A DNA stretch of 47,072 bases from Nocardioides sp. AX2bis (GCF_902506435.1 NZ_LR733215.1:3221597-3268668), one strand, 5' to 3'; shown: positions 23,964-33,139, counted from the first letter of the stretch. The notes: generated by a model not told the origin, from the letters alone. Translations and numbers: made by a program.

Positions 23964-25199
23964 ATGACCGACCAGACCTCCTCCACCCCGACCTCCTCGA
24001 CCTCGTCGACCGGGGGCCCGCTCGCCGGCACCGTCGTCGTCGACCTGTCCCGCGCGCTCGCCGGGCCGCACGCCACGCAGATGCTCGGCGACCAGGGCGC
24101 CCGCGTGATCAAGGTCGAGACGCCGGACGGCGGCGACGACACCCGCAGCTGGGGCCCGCCGTTCGTGGGCGACGAGCACGTGTCGACGTACTTCCTGTCG
24201 ACCAACCGCAACAAGGAGTCGATCACCCTCGACCTCAAGGCCGAGGCCGACCGCGAGGTCCTGCTGCAGCTCGTCGACCGCGCCGACGTGCTCGTCGAGA
24301 ACTACCGCACCGGCGTGCTCGAGCGGCTCGGGCTGGGCATCGAGAGCCTGACCGCGCGCAACCCGCGCCTGGTCGTGCTGTCGATCACCGGCTTCGGCCA
24401 CGACGGCCCCGAGGGCGGGCGCGCCGGCTACGACCAGATCGCCCAGGGCGAGGCCGGCCTGATGTCGCTGACCGGCTCCGGCCCCGAGGACCCGCAGCGC
24501 GTCGGCGTCCCGATCGCCGACATGCTCTCGGGCATGTACGGCGCCTACGGCGTCCTCGCCGCGCTGCACGAGCGCGAGCGCACCGGCGTCGGCTCGGTCG
24601 TCCGCACCTCGCTGCTCGCCGCGGTCGTCGGCGTCCACGCCTTCCAGGGCACCCGGTGGACCGTCGCCGGCCAGGTCGGCCAGGCGCAGGGCAACCACCA
24701 CCCCTCCATCGCGCCGTACGGGCTGTTCCGCTGCCGCGACGGGGCGGTCCAGATCTCGGTCGGGTCGGAGGGGCTGTGGCGCAAGTTCTGCGCCGGCTTC
24801 GACCTCGACCCCGCGGCCGAGGGCCTGGCCACCAACCCCGAGCGGGTCGGCAACCACGCCCGCGTCGTCGAGCTCGTCGAGACCGCGTTCGCCGGCACCG
24901 ACGCCGAGCCGCTGCTGGCCCGGCTGGCCGAGGTCGGCATCCCGGCCGGCAAGGTCCGCACGATCGACGAGGTCTACGCCTGGGACCAGGTGCACAGCCA
25001 GGGCCTGGTCGTCGAGGTCGAGCACCCCCAGCTCGGGACGATCACCACCCCCGGCCCGCCGCTGCGGTTCTTCGAGGGCGACGGCACCGAGGTCACCCAC
25101 CGCGACCACACGGCGCCGCCGACCCTGGACCAGCACGGCGCGAGCGTCCGGGCCTGGCTGGAGCAGACCCACCCGCAGTCCGAGGAGGGCCGCGCGTGA
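23964..25199 (+). CDS. CaiB/BaiF (class III) CoA-transferase
   Basis: Enzyme of 411 aa that moves CoA between carboxylic acids. Family features: PLAGTVVVDLSRALAGPHATQMLGDQGARVIKVE at the N-terminus, STNRNKESITLDLK, LVENYRTGVLERLGLG, and VPIADMLSGMYGAYG holding the expected catalytic aspartate. Start set at ATG 23964; in-frame ATG 23952 and GTG 23955 overlap the carrier stop and are alternatives. The N-terminal Thr/Ser-rich stretch is unusual. Between carrier and carboxyltransferase, it probably activates the imported acid to its CoA ester. Confidence 0.87.
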   Translation: MTDQTSSTPTSSTSSTGGPLAGTVVVDLSRALAGPHATQMLGDQGARVIKVETPDGGDDTRSWGPPFVGDEHVSTYFLSTNRNKESITLDLKAEADREVLLQLVDRADVLVENYRTGVLERLGLGIESLTARNPRLVVLSITGFGHDGPEGGRAGYDQIAQGEAGLMSLTGSGPEDPQRVGVPIADMLSGMYGAYGVLAALHERERTGVGSVVRTSLLAAVVGVHAFQGTRWTVAGQVGQAQGNHHPSIAPYGLFRCRDGAVQISVGSEGLWRKFCAGFDLDPAAEGLATNPERVGNHARVVELVETAFAGTDAEPLLARLAEVGIPAGKVRTIDEVYAWDQVHSQGLVVEVEHPQLGTITTPGPPLRFFEGDGTEVTHRDHTAPPTLDQHGASVRAWLEQTHPQSEEGRA

Positions 25200-26641
25200 C
25201 CCGCCGCTGGCACGCCCGCGAGCTGATCGACCTGGTCCTCGACGACGGCTCCTGGGAGTCGTGGGACGTCCCCGTCGACCAGGGCGAGGTCTCCGAGGAG
25301 TACGCCGCCCAGCTGCGCAAGGCCGCCGAGCGGTCCGGGGTCGACGAGTCGGTCATCACCGGCCGCGGCCGGGTCCGCGGCCGCGAGGTCGCGGTCGTCC
25401 TCAACGAGTTCGACTTCCTCGCCGGCTCGATCGGCCAGGCCGCGGCCGGCCGGATCGTGGCCGCGGTCCGGCGGGCGACCGCCGAGGGTCTGCCCCTGCT
25501 GGCCTCGACGGCCAGCGGCGGCACCCGGATGCAGGAGGGCACGCCGGCGTTCGTGCGGATGATCGAGATCTCGCGCGCGCTGATGGCCCACCGCGCGGCG
25601 CGGCTGCCGTACCTCGTGCACCTGCGCAACCCGACCACCGGCGGCGTCTTCGCCTCGTGGGGGTCGCTGGCCCACCTCACCGTGGCCGAGCCCGGTGCGC
25701 TGGTCGGCTTCCTCGGCCCGAAGGTCTACGAGGCGCTCAACGACAAGGCGTTCCCGGCCGGCGTGCAGACCGCGGAGAACCTCTCGGCGCACGGCATCCT
25801 CGACGCGGTCGTGCCGGCCGAGGCGCTCACCGGCCTGGTCGACAACGCGCTGGCGACCCTCGTGGACGGCCCCACCGCGCCGCAGCTGGTCGCGGCGGCG
25901 CCCCTGGTCACCGAGGTGGCCGGCCTGGACGACCTCGAGCAGCTCGACGCCTGGGAGCACATCAGCCGCTCCCGCAAGCCCGAGCGCCCTGGGGTCCGCG
26001 AGCTGCTCCGGGTCGCCGGCAGCAGGACCGTACGCCTGCGCGGCACCGCCGAGGGCGAGCGCGACAGCGCGGTGATCGTCGCGCTGACCCGCCTCGACGG
26101 CCAGCCCTGCGTGATCGTCGGCCAGGACCGCTCGCGGCAGAGCGCGGCGCACCCGATGGGCCCGGCCGCGCTGCGCCAGGCCCGCCGCGGGATCCGCTTC
26201 GCCGAGGAGCTCGGCCTGCCGCTGGTCACCGTGATCGACACCCCCGGCGCCGAGCTGTCCCCCTCGGCCGAGGAGGGCGCGATCGCCGGCGAGATCGCCC
26301 GCTGCATCGCGGCCATGTCGACGCTGACCGTGCCGACGGTGGCGCTGCTGCTCGGCGAGGGCTGCGGCGGCGGCGCGCTGGCGCTGCTGGGCGCCGAGCA
26401 CGTCGTGGCGACCGAGCACGCCTGGTTGGCACCGCTCCCGCCCGAGGGCGCGAGCGTCATCGTGCACGGCGACTCCTCGCACGCCGCCGAGATGGCCACC
26501 CACCAGCGGGTGCCGGCCGGCGAGCTGATGCGTGCCGGCATCGTGCACGCGATCGTGCCGGAGACCGGCGACGCCGAGGCCTTCACCGCGAGCGTGGCCG
26601 CCGCGGTCGTCGGGCGGCTGCGGGAGGTCGCGGCGGGCTGA
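25196..26641 (+). CDS. Fused AccD-AccA-like acyl-CoA carboxyltransferase (AccD3/MdcDE-like)
   Basis: Protein of 481 aa with two crotonase-like halves. The first (about 1-240) is beta-subunit-like, with ASGGTRMQEGTPAF; the second (about 260-481) is alpha-subunit-like, with VIDTPGAELSPSAEE, LLGEGCGGGALALLG and PLPPEGASVI. It lacks the N-terminal CxxC zinc finger of E. coli AccD. No biotin carboxylase or biotin carrier gene is nearby. Known relatives are mycobacterial AccD3 and, in mechanism, MdcD/MdcE of biotin-independent malonate decarboxylase. GTG start overlaps the CoA-transferase TGA (GTGA, 25196-25199) with GGAGGG upstream. Possible role: decarboxylation of malonyl-CoA made by the preceding enzyme. 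Alternative: a carboxylase subunit that shares biotin subunits encoded elsewhere. Confidence 0.82.
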   Translation: MTRRWHARELIDLVLDDGSWESWDVPVDQGEVSEEYAAQLRKAAERSGVDESVITGRGRVRGREVAVVLNEFDFLAGSIGQAAAGRIVAAVRRATAEGLPLLASTASGGTRMQEGTPAFVRMIEISRALMAHRAARLPYLVHLRNPTTGGVFASWGSLAHLTVAEPGALVGFLGPKVYEALNDKAFPAGVQTAENLSAHGILDAVVPAEALTGLVDNALATLVDGPTAPQLVAAAPLVTEVAGLDDLEQLDAWEHISRSRKPERPGVRELLRVAGSRTVRLRGTAEGERDSAVIVALTRLDGQPCVIVGQDRSRQSAAHPMGPAALRQARRGIRFAEELGLPLVTVIDTPGAELSPSAEEGAIAGEIARCIAAMSTLTVPTVALLLGEGCGGGALALLGAEHVVATEHAWLAPLPPEGASVIVHGDSSHAAEMATHQRVPAGELMRAGIVHAIVPETGDAEAFTASVAAAVVGRLREVAAG

Positions 26642-26655
26642 GGCTGCGCCGCGCG

Positions 26656-26705
26656 GAGTCGTGTGCCTGAGCACGGTCCCCGGACCGTGGAGAGGCACAC
26701 GACTC
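26656..26705. terminator. Palindromic element copy D, likely bidirectional terminator
   Basis: Outer arms GGAGTCGTGTGCCT and AGGCACACGACTCC are a perfect 14-bp inverted repeat; inner CACGGTCC and GGACCGTG form a second perfect 8-bp stem. It lies exactly between the convergent stops of the carboxyltransferase and the SGNH hydrolase. Same family as copies at 10085, 10171 and 10264. Confidence 0.8.
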
Positions 26706-26718
26706 CTGCTGCGGGCGG

Positions 26719-27759
26719 TCAGGCCGCGTGCCGCGCCACCCACCGGTCCAGGTCGATCCCGGCACGCTCGGCCGCGCGGCGTACGGCCGGCGACGTGAGG
26801 TCGGGCGCCCGCACGACCTGCGGCTCGATGTCGCGGTCGAGGGCGGCGTACTGCTCCTGCGAGGCCGCGATGTCGCGCGCCGGCACCCGGACGAGCCCGG
26901 TGTCGGCGGCCCGGGCCGCGGGCACCTGCCCGGCGACCGTCGGCAGGTAGCCCGACGCGTGGCCGGCCCGGTTGGGGTGGTAGCTCTCGACGATCGGGTT
27001 CGACAGCCCGTTGAGCCACTCGGCGTCCGCGCAGACGGCGTGGCCGACGAACCTGCTGGTCGGGTCGGCGAAGGCGAACCCGCGCGCGGCCGCGGCCTCG
27101 CGGAGCCGGCGGTTGATCAGGTCGGCGGTGGCGTTGAGTCGGGTCATCTCGGCGCCGGAGAAGAAGGTGGCGGCGTTGCAGTCCTCGCCGCCGAAGATCC
27201 GCGGGTAGCCCACGACGACCACCTGCGCGTTCGCCGCACGGGAGCCGATCGCGCCGTAGAGCGTCGAGAGGCGCCCCGGCAGCGTGCCGTTGATGAAGGA
27301 CTGCGCGCCGTCGACGGCCTTGTCGCAGCTCGCCGCCCACCAGGGAAGCGCGCACGTCGTGAGCACGTCGGCGAACCCGGCGTCGTTGCCGCCGACCGAG
27401 ACCGTCACGAACGACGTGGTGGACGACAACGCCCCGAGCTGGGCGGTGGTCACGTCGGGGATGGTCGCCCCGGAGCAGGCGCGGAAGTCGAGCGCGTAAC
27501 CCCGCTGGGCCGCGAGCAGGCTCGGGAACGCCGAGGTCGACCGGAGGCACTCGGTGCCGTCGTCGACGTACAAGCGGGTGCCGGTGCCCGAGGAGTAGGA
27601 GTCGCCGAGGGCGACGTACGACGGCGCGGCCGCCGCGGCGGGCGGGGGGTCGCCGGCGGGGGCGAGCAGACCTGCGGCCAGGGCGAGCGCGCCCAGGCCG
27701 GCGAGGGCGCCGCGGCGCAGGATGGTGGGACGCAGGACGGCGGTGCGACGACGTGCCAC
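26719..27759 (-). CDS. Secreted SGNH/GDSL hydrolase
   Basis: Secreted esterase or lipase of 346 aa. An Arg-rich N-terminus and hydrophobic core (about 17-46) form a signal peptide; the Arg pairs could support Tat export. SGNH blocks: GDSYSSG (nucleophile Ser54), a conserved Gly in the ACSGATIPDV region, SVGGNDAGF, and SYHPNRAGH carrying the catalytic His. Several cysteines fit the disulphide-rich actinobacterial lipases. Start set at GTG 27759, with GGAG 6 nt upstream; ATG 27816 lies beyond, next to a strong palindrome (27794-27823). Confidence 0.87.
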   Translation of the reverse strand: MARRRTAVLRPTILRRGALAGLGALALAAGLLAPAGDPPPAAAAAPSYVALGDSYSSGTGTRLYVDDGTECLRSTSAFPSLLAAQRGYALDFRACSGATIPDVTTAQLGALSSTTSFVTVSVGGNDAGFADVLTTCALPWWAASCDKAVDGAQSFINGTLPGRLSTLYGAIGSRAANAQVVVVGYPRIFGGEDCNAATFFSGAEMTRLNATADLINRRLREAAAARGFAFADPTSRFVGHAVCADAEWLNGLSNPIVESYHPNRAGHASGYLPTVAGQVPAARAADTGLVRVPARDIAASQEQYAALDRDIEPQVVRAPDLTSPAVRRAAERAGIDLDRWVARHAA

Positions 27760-27793
27760 GAGGGCTCCGATCGGAGGGGTCGCCCCGATGCGA

Positions 27794-27823
27794 CCCGGGT
27801 GTGAGACGTGTATCACACCCGGG
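27794..27823. promoter_or_regulatory. 30-bp perfect palindrome with 11-bp arms
   Basis: CCCGGGTGTGA (27794-27804), an 8-bp centre, TCACACCCGGG (27813-27823). It lies 17 nt downstream of the ADP-ribosylglycohydrolase stop and 35 nt upstream of the SGNH start, both leftward, so it could be a terminator of the first or an operator of the second. No T-tract follows. Confidence 0.65.
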
Positions 27824-27840
27824 GCCGGCGCACGGGCCCA

Positions 27841-28863
27841 TCAGGCCAGGGCGGCGCCGGACCCGCCCTGGGCGGCCACGCGGGCCAGGCTGACGAGGTC
27901 CGCGCCGGTACGCCCGGGCCAGCCGTGCACCCGCTCGGCCCACTCCTCCGGCACCGAGGAGGCGCCCCACTTCGCGCCCAGCAGGGCACCGGCGATCGCG
28001 GCGATGGTGTCGGTGTCGTCGCCGATCCGGACGGCGGCGTGCAGCGCGTCCTGCAGGTGGTCGCCCGCGTGGCCGTGGCTGGCCGGCGTCAGCACGATGG
28101 CCGAGGTCGCCGCCTGCAGCGCGGCGACGGTGGACCCGTTGGCCGTGAAGTTCGAGGACGGACCGATCAGCGCGTCGTCGATCCAGCGCGCCCAGTCGGC
28201 GCGGCGCCCGGGCGGCAGCAGGTCGAGCCCGCCGCGTACGTCGGTCTGGCCACCGACCACCGCCACCCGGATCGCCTCGCACCACAGCACGCAGGACTCG
28301 GCGGCGAGCGGGTCGGCGTGGGTCAGCGCGGCCACGGCGCGGGCGGCCGCGGCCAGCTTCACGCGGTCGTCGAGGTGGGCCAGGGCGACCGCACTGGTGC
28401 GCATCAGGGCGCCGGTGCCGGCCACGTGCTCGTCCTCGTCCTGGTGCTCGGCGGCGTAGTCGGCGGCGACCTGCGTCATCAGCGCCGCCGGAGCGACGTG
28501 GTCGGTCAGCCGGTCCCGGGTCGCCCCGAGCACCGCCGCGGTCTGCTCGCCGATCTGGGCCGGTCCGGAGTCGAGGAACGCCAGGAACCCCGTCGCGATC
28601 GCGTCGAGCGCCTCGGGCGTGGTCAGGTCGGCGCCGGTGGCGGCGACGTCGGCGATGGCCACGGCCAGCGCCGTGTCGTCGCTCCACTCCCCCGGCGCGA
28701 GATCGCCGATCCCGCCGCCCTTCATCTCCGCCGGCTCGCCGGGCCCGGGGGGCGTCCCGGCCTCGTACGGCACCCCCAGCGCGTCACCGCAGGCCTGCCC
28801 GATCAGCACCCCCGCTGCCCGGTCGCTCTGCTGGTCGTCGAGTCCGTCGGTCACCGAAGCCAT
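27841..28863 (-). CDS. ADP-ribosylglycohydrolase family protein (DraG-like)
   Basis: Protein of 340 aa, all-helical, with the binuclear-metal motifs of the family: WSDDTALAVAIA near residue 60 and GDDTDTIAAIAGALLGAKWG near residue 290. Family enzymes remove ADP-ribose from proteins, DNA or small molecules. Cytoplasmic. The ATG at 28863 follows CATAGT by 6 nt. No ADP-ribosyltransferase gene is adjacent, so the substrate is unknown. Confidence 0.88.
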   Translation of the reverse strand: MASVTDGLDDQQSDRAAGVLIGQACGDALGVPYEAGTPPGPGEPAEMKGGGIGDLAPGEWSDDTALAVAIADVAATGADLTTPEALDAIATGFLAFLDSGPAQIGEQTAAVLGATRDRLTDHVAPAALMTQVAADYAAEHQDEDEHVAGTGALMRTSAVALAHLDDRVKLAAAARAVAALTHADPLAAESCVLWCEAIRVAVVGGQTDVRGGLDLLPPGRRADWARWIDDALIGPSSNFTANGSTVAALQAATSAIVLTPASHGHAGDHLQDALHAAVRIGDDTDTIAAIAGALLGAKWGASSVPEEWAERVHGWPGRTGADLVSLARVAAQGGSGAALA

Positions 28864-28954
28864 CGGGCCACTATGGGTGTCATCCGGTGCGCGGTCTACG
28901 GGTGCGGGCGCAGGTCACCCGCAGGGGTAGCGGCCCAGGGCCGGGAGACCGCCC

Positions 28955-30580
28955 TCAGCGGTCGACCTCCACGACGTCGATCTCGAGCGGGCCGACGGCG
29001 GCGTCGCGCGGGTCGAGCTCGATCGTCCACGTCCCGCCCTCGGGGCCGGTACGGATCGTGGTCAGCACCCTCCCCCGCTGGTGCGGCTCGTAGAGGAAGT
29101 CGGCTGCGACCGGGAGGTTGTAGCCCGCGACGTCGAAGGTGGCCGGTCGACCGGTCGGGTCGACCAGGCCGAGGTCGGTGACGTTCACGGCGTAGCGGGC
29201 GCCCGGCTCGGCCGCGAAGGTCAGCGAGCTGACCTCGCCGGGCCGCGTCGTCACGTAGGTCTCGGGCATGAACGCGACGCGGGTCGGCTGGTCGACGATC
29301 GAGGTGAACCAGATCTCGGTCCCCGGCCGCTGCTCGGTCTGGAAGTAGTAGTCGCCGTCCTGCGGCGGGTTCCAGTGGTCCTGCGACCCCGGACCGACCG
29401 AGGCGTAGTGGCCGGTGTCCTCGCCGGCGATGGCGAAGTCGAGGTAGTCCGTGCACGGACCGGGGGCGCACTCGGTGCTGAAGAGGTCGCCCTCCTGGCG
29501 CGAGAGGGTCAGCCACTGCACCTGGCCGGGTCGGCGCTCGGGGACGACCACCGGGTCCCCGTCGACGACCGCGGGCAGGAGCTGCACGCTCGAGGCCCAG
29601 ACCAGCCCGGAGGTGGGCTCCTCGCCCTCCGGGACCCGGATCGTCGCGGTGTACGTGCCGCTGACGGAGGGGACGAGGGCCTCGCCGCGCTCGTCGAACG
29701 CGTCCTCGCCGACCTCGCCGCCCGGGCCCCGGATGTCGAGGTAGGCCTCCGAGTCCGGTGCGAGGTCGGACAGGGCGATCGTGACGGGCTCCCCGGCGCT
29801 GAGCTCGAGGGTCGCGACGTCGGCACCGGGGCTCGTCTCGACCCAGGACCCGGGGCCGTCGACGCGCAGCGGGACGACCCGCGGCACCACTGCGGTCATG
29901 ACCGGTGCGGAGACGGCGCGCTGCGCCGTCTCGTGGACCGGGCGCACCACGCGGTAGGTGGTCTCCGTCGGTCGTCGGGTCCCGGGCGCCGGCGCGGTGA
30001 GCTCGAAGAGAGCCTGTGCGTTCGTACGGCCGCGGTCCTCGGTCGCCCAGCGGTCGCCGACCCGCCGCTGCAGCAACAGCGGGACGTCCATGTCCTCCGG
30101 CCACACGGGTCCGGCGTCGTCGCGGTCCAGGTACCCCTCGACGACGACCGTGTCCCCGGGCAGCGACGCCCCGGTCGCGACCTCGGCGACGACGCGGCCC
30201 GCCGGCTCGAGCACCCGCAGGGCCACCGGTCGCGACACCAGCCGCTCACCGCCCACGGGTGCCACGACCCGCAGGTCGACACGGCCGCCGGGCGGGGTCG
30301 TCGGGCGGGCGAACCGCCCACGCTCGTCGACGTGGAGAGGCTCCGCCCGCTCCCAGTCGCCGCCGTCCACGCGGCGCTGGAGGATCGCGCGACGCCCGGG
30401 GACCTCGCCGGAGACCCGCACGGCCTCCCCGGCTTCCAGGGTGCTCCGCCCGACGGCCAGCTGCGGCCGCGACGACTGCGGACCGCCCAGCCCCCCGTCA
30501 GCGGCGACCGCGCCCGTCGGCGCCGCCAGCAGCACCACCAGGCCCGGCACCAGCCGGCTGCCCGGCAGCCGGCCCTTCAT
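28955..30580 (-). CDS. Large secreted beta-rich protein, hypothetical
   Basis: Protein of 541 aa with a classical signal peptide (1-26, ending AVA). Residues ~40-220 look like two Ig-like or bacterial surface repeats (VSGEVPGRRAILQRRVDGGDW and VVEGYLDRDD...LLLQRRVGDRWATEDRG). The second half contains CAPGPCTDYLDFAIAGEDTGHYASVGP and Asp/Gly-rich strand segments, probably a calcium-binding beta domain. No catalytic motif recognised. The ATG at 30580 is preferred over the TTG 21 nt upstream. Monocistronic. Confidence 0.68.
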   Translation of the reverse strand: MKGRLPGSRLVPGLVVLLAAPTGAVAADGGLGGPQSSRPQLAVGRSTLEAGEAVRVSGEVPGRRAILQRRVDGGDWERAEPLHVDERGRFARPTTPPGGRVDLRVVAPVGGERLVSRPVALRVLEPAGRVVAEVATGASLPGDTVVVEGYLDRDDAGPVWPEDMDVPLLLQRRVGDRWATEDRGRTNAQALFELTAPAPGTRRPTETTYRVVRPVHETAQRAVSAPVMTAVVPRVVPLRVDGPGSWVETSPGADVATLELSAGEPVTIALSDLAPDSEAYLDIRGPGGEVGEDAFDERGEALVPSVSGTYTATIRVPEGEEPTSGLVWASSVQLLPAVVDGDPVVVPERRPGQVQWLTLSRQEGDLFSTECAPGPCTDYLDFAIAGEDTGHYASVGPGSQDHWNPPQDGDYYFQTEQRPGTEIWFTSIVDQPTRVAFMPETYVTTRPGEVSSLTFAAEPGARYAVNVTDLGLVDPTGRPATFDVAGYNLPVAADFLYEPHQRGRVLTTIRTGPEGGTWTIELDPRDAAVGPLEIDVVEVDR

Positions 30581-30703
30581 CGATCGACCAGCTGCGCGCA
30601 ACGACGTCTCCCATGTCCTGGCCCCACCGGGCCGCCCGGGACCTCCGTCCCGGCCGGGGTATCAAAGCACCCGGGGTCGGCGTCCGTGGGCGTTCGGGGC
30701 TCT

Positions 30704-31087
30704 TCACCCGGGAACGACGGTCACCACGCACCGGATCCCCGGGGCCGCACCGAGACGTCGGTCCGCGGTCAGCAGCGCGCACTCCAGCGTCTCGGCGAGC
30801 GCGACGTACCCGGCGTCGTAGGCCGAGACGTTCTCCCGGAGCTCCCAGATCCTCCCGAGCAGCCCGTGGACCGGGTACCGCACGAGCCCGAGACGGGCCC
30901 ACGTCCCGACTGCCCGCCCGCCGTCGTCCGGGGTGATCCGACCCGAGCGGACCAGACGGCGCAGGCCGCTGGCCACCTCCGCGTCGATCAGGTGCGGGCT
31001 GTGCAGCTGGTCCTCGGCCATCGCGTCCCTGGCCGGGCCCGCCCCGAGGAGCCCGGCCAGGGCCGCCGAGGCGTCCAGGACGATCAC
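30704..31087 (-). CDS. vapC: PIN-domain toxin, VapC-like
   Basis: Putative Mg-dependent ribonuclease of 127 aa. PIN acidic residues: Asp5 in [11 protein letters not shown], Glu in [13 protein letters not shown], Asp in [12 protein letters not shown] and Asp in LLTADRRL. The GTG start overlaps the antitoxin TGA by 4 nt (31084-31087), the usual coupled VapBC layout. Target RNA unknown. Confidence 0.87.
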   Translation of the reverse strand: MIVLDASAALAGLLGAGPARDAMAEDQLHSPHLIDAEVASGLRRLVRSGRITPDDGGRAVGTWARLGLVRYPVHGLLGRIWELRENVSAYDAGYVALAETLECALLTADRRLGAAPGIRCVVTVVPG

Positions 31088-31305
31088 CGCGCGTCGCGCT
31101 CCTCGTCCAGGCCCTCGGTGATCTCGTCGGGGGTCACCGCCAGGTCGGCCAACGCACCCAGCAGGTCGGCGTTGTCGGCGCGACGACTGACGTCGGCCAG
31201 CTCCCGCACGGCGACCGCGCCGACCGACGTGCCGTCGCGCTCGGCCAGGACCTGCAGGCGGCGTACGACGTCGTCCGGCACGTTCCGCAGGTACAGAGTG
31301 CGCAT
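31084..31305 (-). CDS. vapB: Ribbon-helix-helix antitoxin, VapB/FitA-like
   Basis: Protein of 73 aa. N-terminal [21 protein letters not shown] forms the strand and first helix of an RHH DNA-binding domain; the C-terminal half is acidic and should wrap the toxin. The ATG at 31305 follows TAGCAT by 8 nt in a short AT-richer stretch (31306-31330) that includes the palindrome GCTAGC, a plausible autoregulatory site. The downstream gene is its toxin partner. Confidence 0.85.
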   Translation of the reverse strand: MRTLYLRNVPDDVVRRLQVLAERDGTSVGAVAVRELADVSRRADNADLLGALADLAVTPDEITEGLDEERDAR

Positions 31306-31324
31306 GTTGCACGATGCTAGCAAT

Positions 31325-32689
31325 CTAGTTGCGCTGTGCCGAGAGAGTCCTCGCCATCCACTCGGGCAGGCCGCTCGCGCGACAGAACTCGGCGACGACC
31401 CGGCCGGACAGCTCACCGCGGTGCACCACGACCGCGGTGAGGTCGTTGACCCAGCACTGCAGGACCGCCTGCAGCCGGCGCTGCTCCCGCACCAGCTCCA
31501 GCGGCCCGAAGACGGTGACGCCGTCCACCTCCAGCCGGATCGTCGGACCGTGGCTGGAGGTGAGCATGGTCCGGCCGCCCAGCACCTGCACGGCCTCGGT
31601 GCCGACCTGGTCGTCCCACCGCTTGGCACACGCCAGCATCGCCTCGGTCCCGAGCCGCGCCATCAGGGCCTGGACGCGTTCGAGGACCTCCTGGGGAGCC
31701 AGCCACTCGGGTCCCGGGGCCCGCTCGTCGGTGGTCGACGAGCTGCGCACCGCACCTTGCCCGAGCGTCAGGGCCTGGTCCGGAACCTCGTCGGCGACCG
31801 CCTCCACGAGCAGGCAGGACTCGATGCTCACGCCCGCCGCGTCGAGCCACGCCTGGCGCACCTCCTCGTCGACGACCGGGCCGAGGATCGCCCGCAGTGC
31901 GACACCGACCTCGTCGACTGCCCAGGTCACCCCGAGGCCTGCCCGCAGCTGGTGCACCGCGTCCTCCAGGCGTCGTACGGCGCCGTGACGTCCGGCGCCA
32001 CGGGCGGCCGCGTAAGCCACCGCGACCGCATGACCCGCCGGCGCCTGCTGACGCTGCAGCATGGCCGCCATCATCAGGCGGTACCAGAAGGACGCATCGC
32101 CGCTGAACAGCTGTGCCGCCCTGGCGAGCACCATCGCGTGCCGCGGGCCGTACGGCTGCCGCGGGCCCGCCGAGAACCGGCCGGGCAGCGCCCACCCGGG
32201 GGGCGCGGCCGTACCGGGTGGCAGCAGCCTTCGCAGGTCGTCGTACTCCGTGCGCAACGTCGCGCGCTGCGCCGTGGACAAGGCCCGTGGAGCCACGACA
32301 GGTGGACGCTCGAGCGACCACCGCACCGGCAGCACGGGGGCGTCGCGTGCCCCGAACGCCTCCACGCTGGCGGCCTCTACGGGCCCACCGAGCTCGAAGC
32401 GGACGGTGACCAGCCCGCCGTCGTACGTCTCCTCCCACCGGTCCCCCACCTGCAGCGCACCGTCGACCAGCCGCCACGCGAGCCGGTTGAGCAGGACGCA
32501 GGTGTCGCGCTGGCTGAAGTGCCAGTCCTCCCCCGGGTCGAGCCCGTCGGTGGGACGGGCCCAGATGTGGAGCTCCGGGTGACCTCGGGCGGCCAGCCCC
32601 TCGGTGTAGGAGAAGTCGGCGCCGCCTCCGTCGGGGTCGAAGATGGCGTTGACCATCCACCAGGGGCTACGGGTCGTCTCGGCGGTCAT
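31325..32689 (-). CDS. Hypothetical protein with DUF4262-like N-terminus
   Basis: Protein of 454 aa, cytoplasmic. Residues ~10-130 ([24 protein letters not shown], then [12 protein letters not shown]) match the pattern of DUF4262 proteins. The central part is helical ([32 protein letters not shown]), and the last ~120 residues are a separate alpha/beta region. Its stop lies 19 nt before the vapB start, with an AT-richer vapB promoter region between. ATG 32689 follows GACGAT by 6 nt. Function unknown; the long C-terminal extension is unusual for this family. Confidence 0.62.
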   Translation of the reverse strand: MTAETTRSPWWMVNAIFDPDGGGADFSYTEGLAARGHPELHIWARPTDGLDPGEDWHFSQRDTCVLLNRLAWRLVDGALQVGDRWEETYDGGLVTVRFELGGPVEAASVEAFGARDAPVLPVRWSLERPPVVAPRALSTAQRATLRTEYDDLRRLLPPGTAAPPGWALPGRFSAGPRQPYGPRHAMVLARAAQLFSGDASFWYRLMMAAMLQRQQAPAGHAVAVAYAAARGAGRHGAVRRLEDAVHQLRAGLGVTWAVDEVGVALRAILGPVVDEEVRQAWLDAAGVSIESCLLVEAVADEVPDQALTLGQGAVRSSSTTDERAPGPEWLAPQEVLERVQALMARLGTEAMLACAKRWDDQVGTEAVQVLGGRTMLTSSHGPTIRLEVDGVTVFGPLELVREQRRLQAVLQCWVNDLTAVVVHRGELSGRVVAEFCRASGLPEWMARTLSAQRN

Positions 32690-32796
32690 GCCCGGATCGT
32701 CGCCCCGTCAGCACCCGGGCCGCCGTCCGCTCGATCGACGGTGTGGAGGACGCGGCGGCGAGCACGACCTGTGGACGTCTCGTGGTTCGCGGACCA

Positions 32797-32976
32797 TCAG
32801 CCGCCGAACCACGCCCGCACCCGGGCCTGCTCCTCGCTCGTGAGGCGCCGGTCCGAGGCCGCAGCGCGGCCGACCAGGTTGTCGACGAACGCCCCCGCGA
32901 TGAGGTCGTCCAGCAGCCAGGTGACCAGCCGGGGGCGGCTCGCGACCACGCCGAGATCGAGGCCGCGCGGACTCAT
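32797..32976 (-). CDS. Small ORF, possible remnant
   Basis: Protein of 59 aa rich in helix-forming residues (VTWLLDDLIAGAFVDNLVGR, EEQARVRAWFGG). Its ATG overlaps the stop of a second short frame (32973-33086) in ATGA. No family recognised; the C-terminus has a dimerisation-helix look. It may be a real small protein or the end of a decayed gene. Confidence 0.35.
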   Translation of the reverse strand: MSPRGLDLGVVASRPRLVTWLLDDLIAGAFVDNLVGRAAASDRRLTSEEQARVRAWFGG

Positions 32977-33086
32977 GCGCCGGCCAGGCGGAGCCCGGCC
33001 TCGCGGAAGGTCGCCGTCTCCATCCGCTCCGCCACCGCGGCGATCTGCTGGTTCGCGAACAAGCCGGGAGTGCCTTCGTGCAGCAC
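32973..33086 (-). pseudogene. Short coding-like fragment upstream of the small ORF
   Basis: From GTG 33086 the frame encodes 37 residues (LHEGTPGLFANQQIAAVAERM, then ETATFREAGLRLAGA) with good actinobacterial codon usage but no recognised family and no ribosome-binding site. The frame stays open further upstream but runs into the palindromic element at 33140-33191, which suggests that the 5' part of a longer gene has been lost. Confidence 0.35.
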
Positions 33087-33139
33087 GAGGTGCCGACCCC
33101 TGCCGAGCCCGCGTCGAGCCTCTGACCTGGGCGACTTCC

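Noticed and set aside
27797..27820. CRP/GlxR binding site
   Set aside because: The half-sites TGTGA and TCACA are separated by 8 bp, not 6, and the longer palindrome is better explained as a hairpin or an unknown operator.
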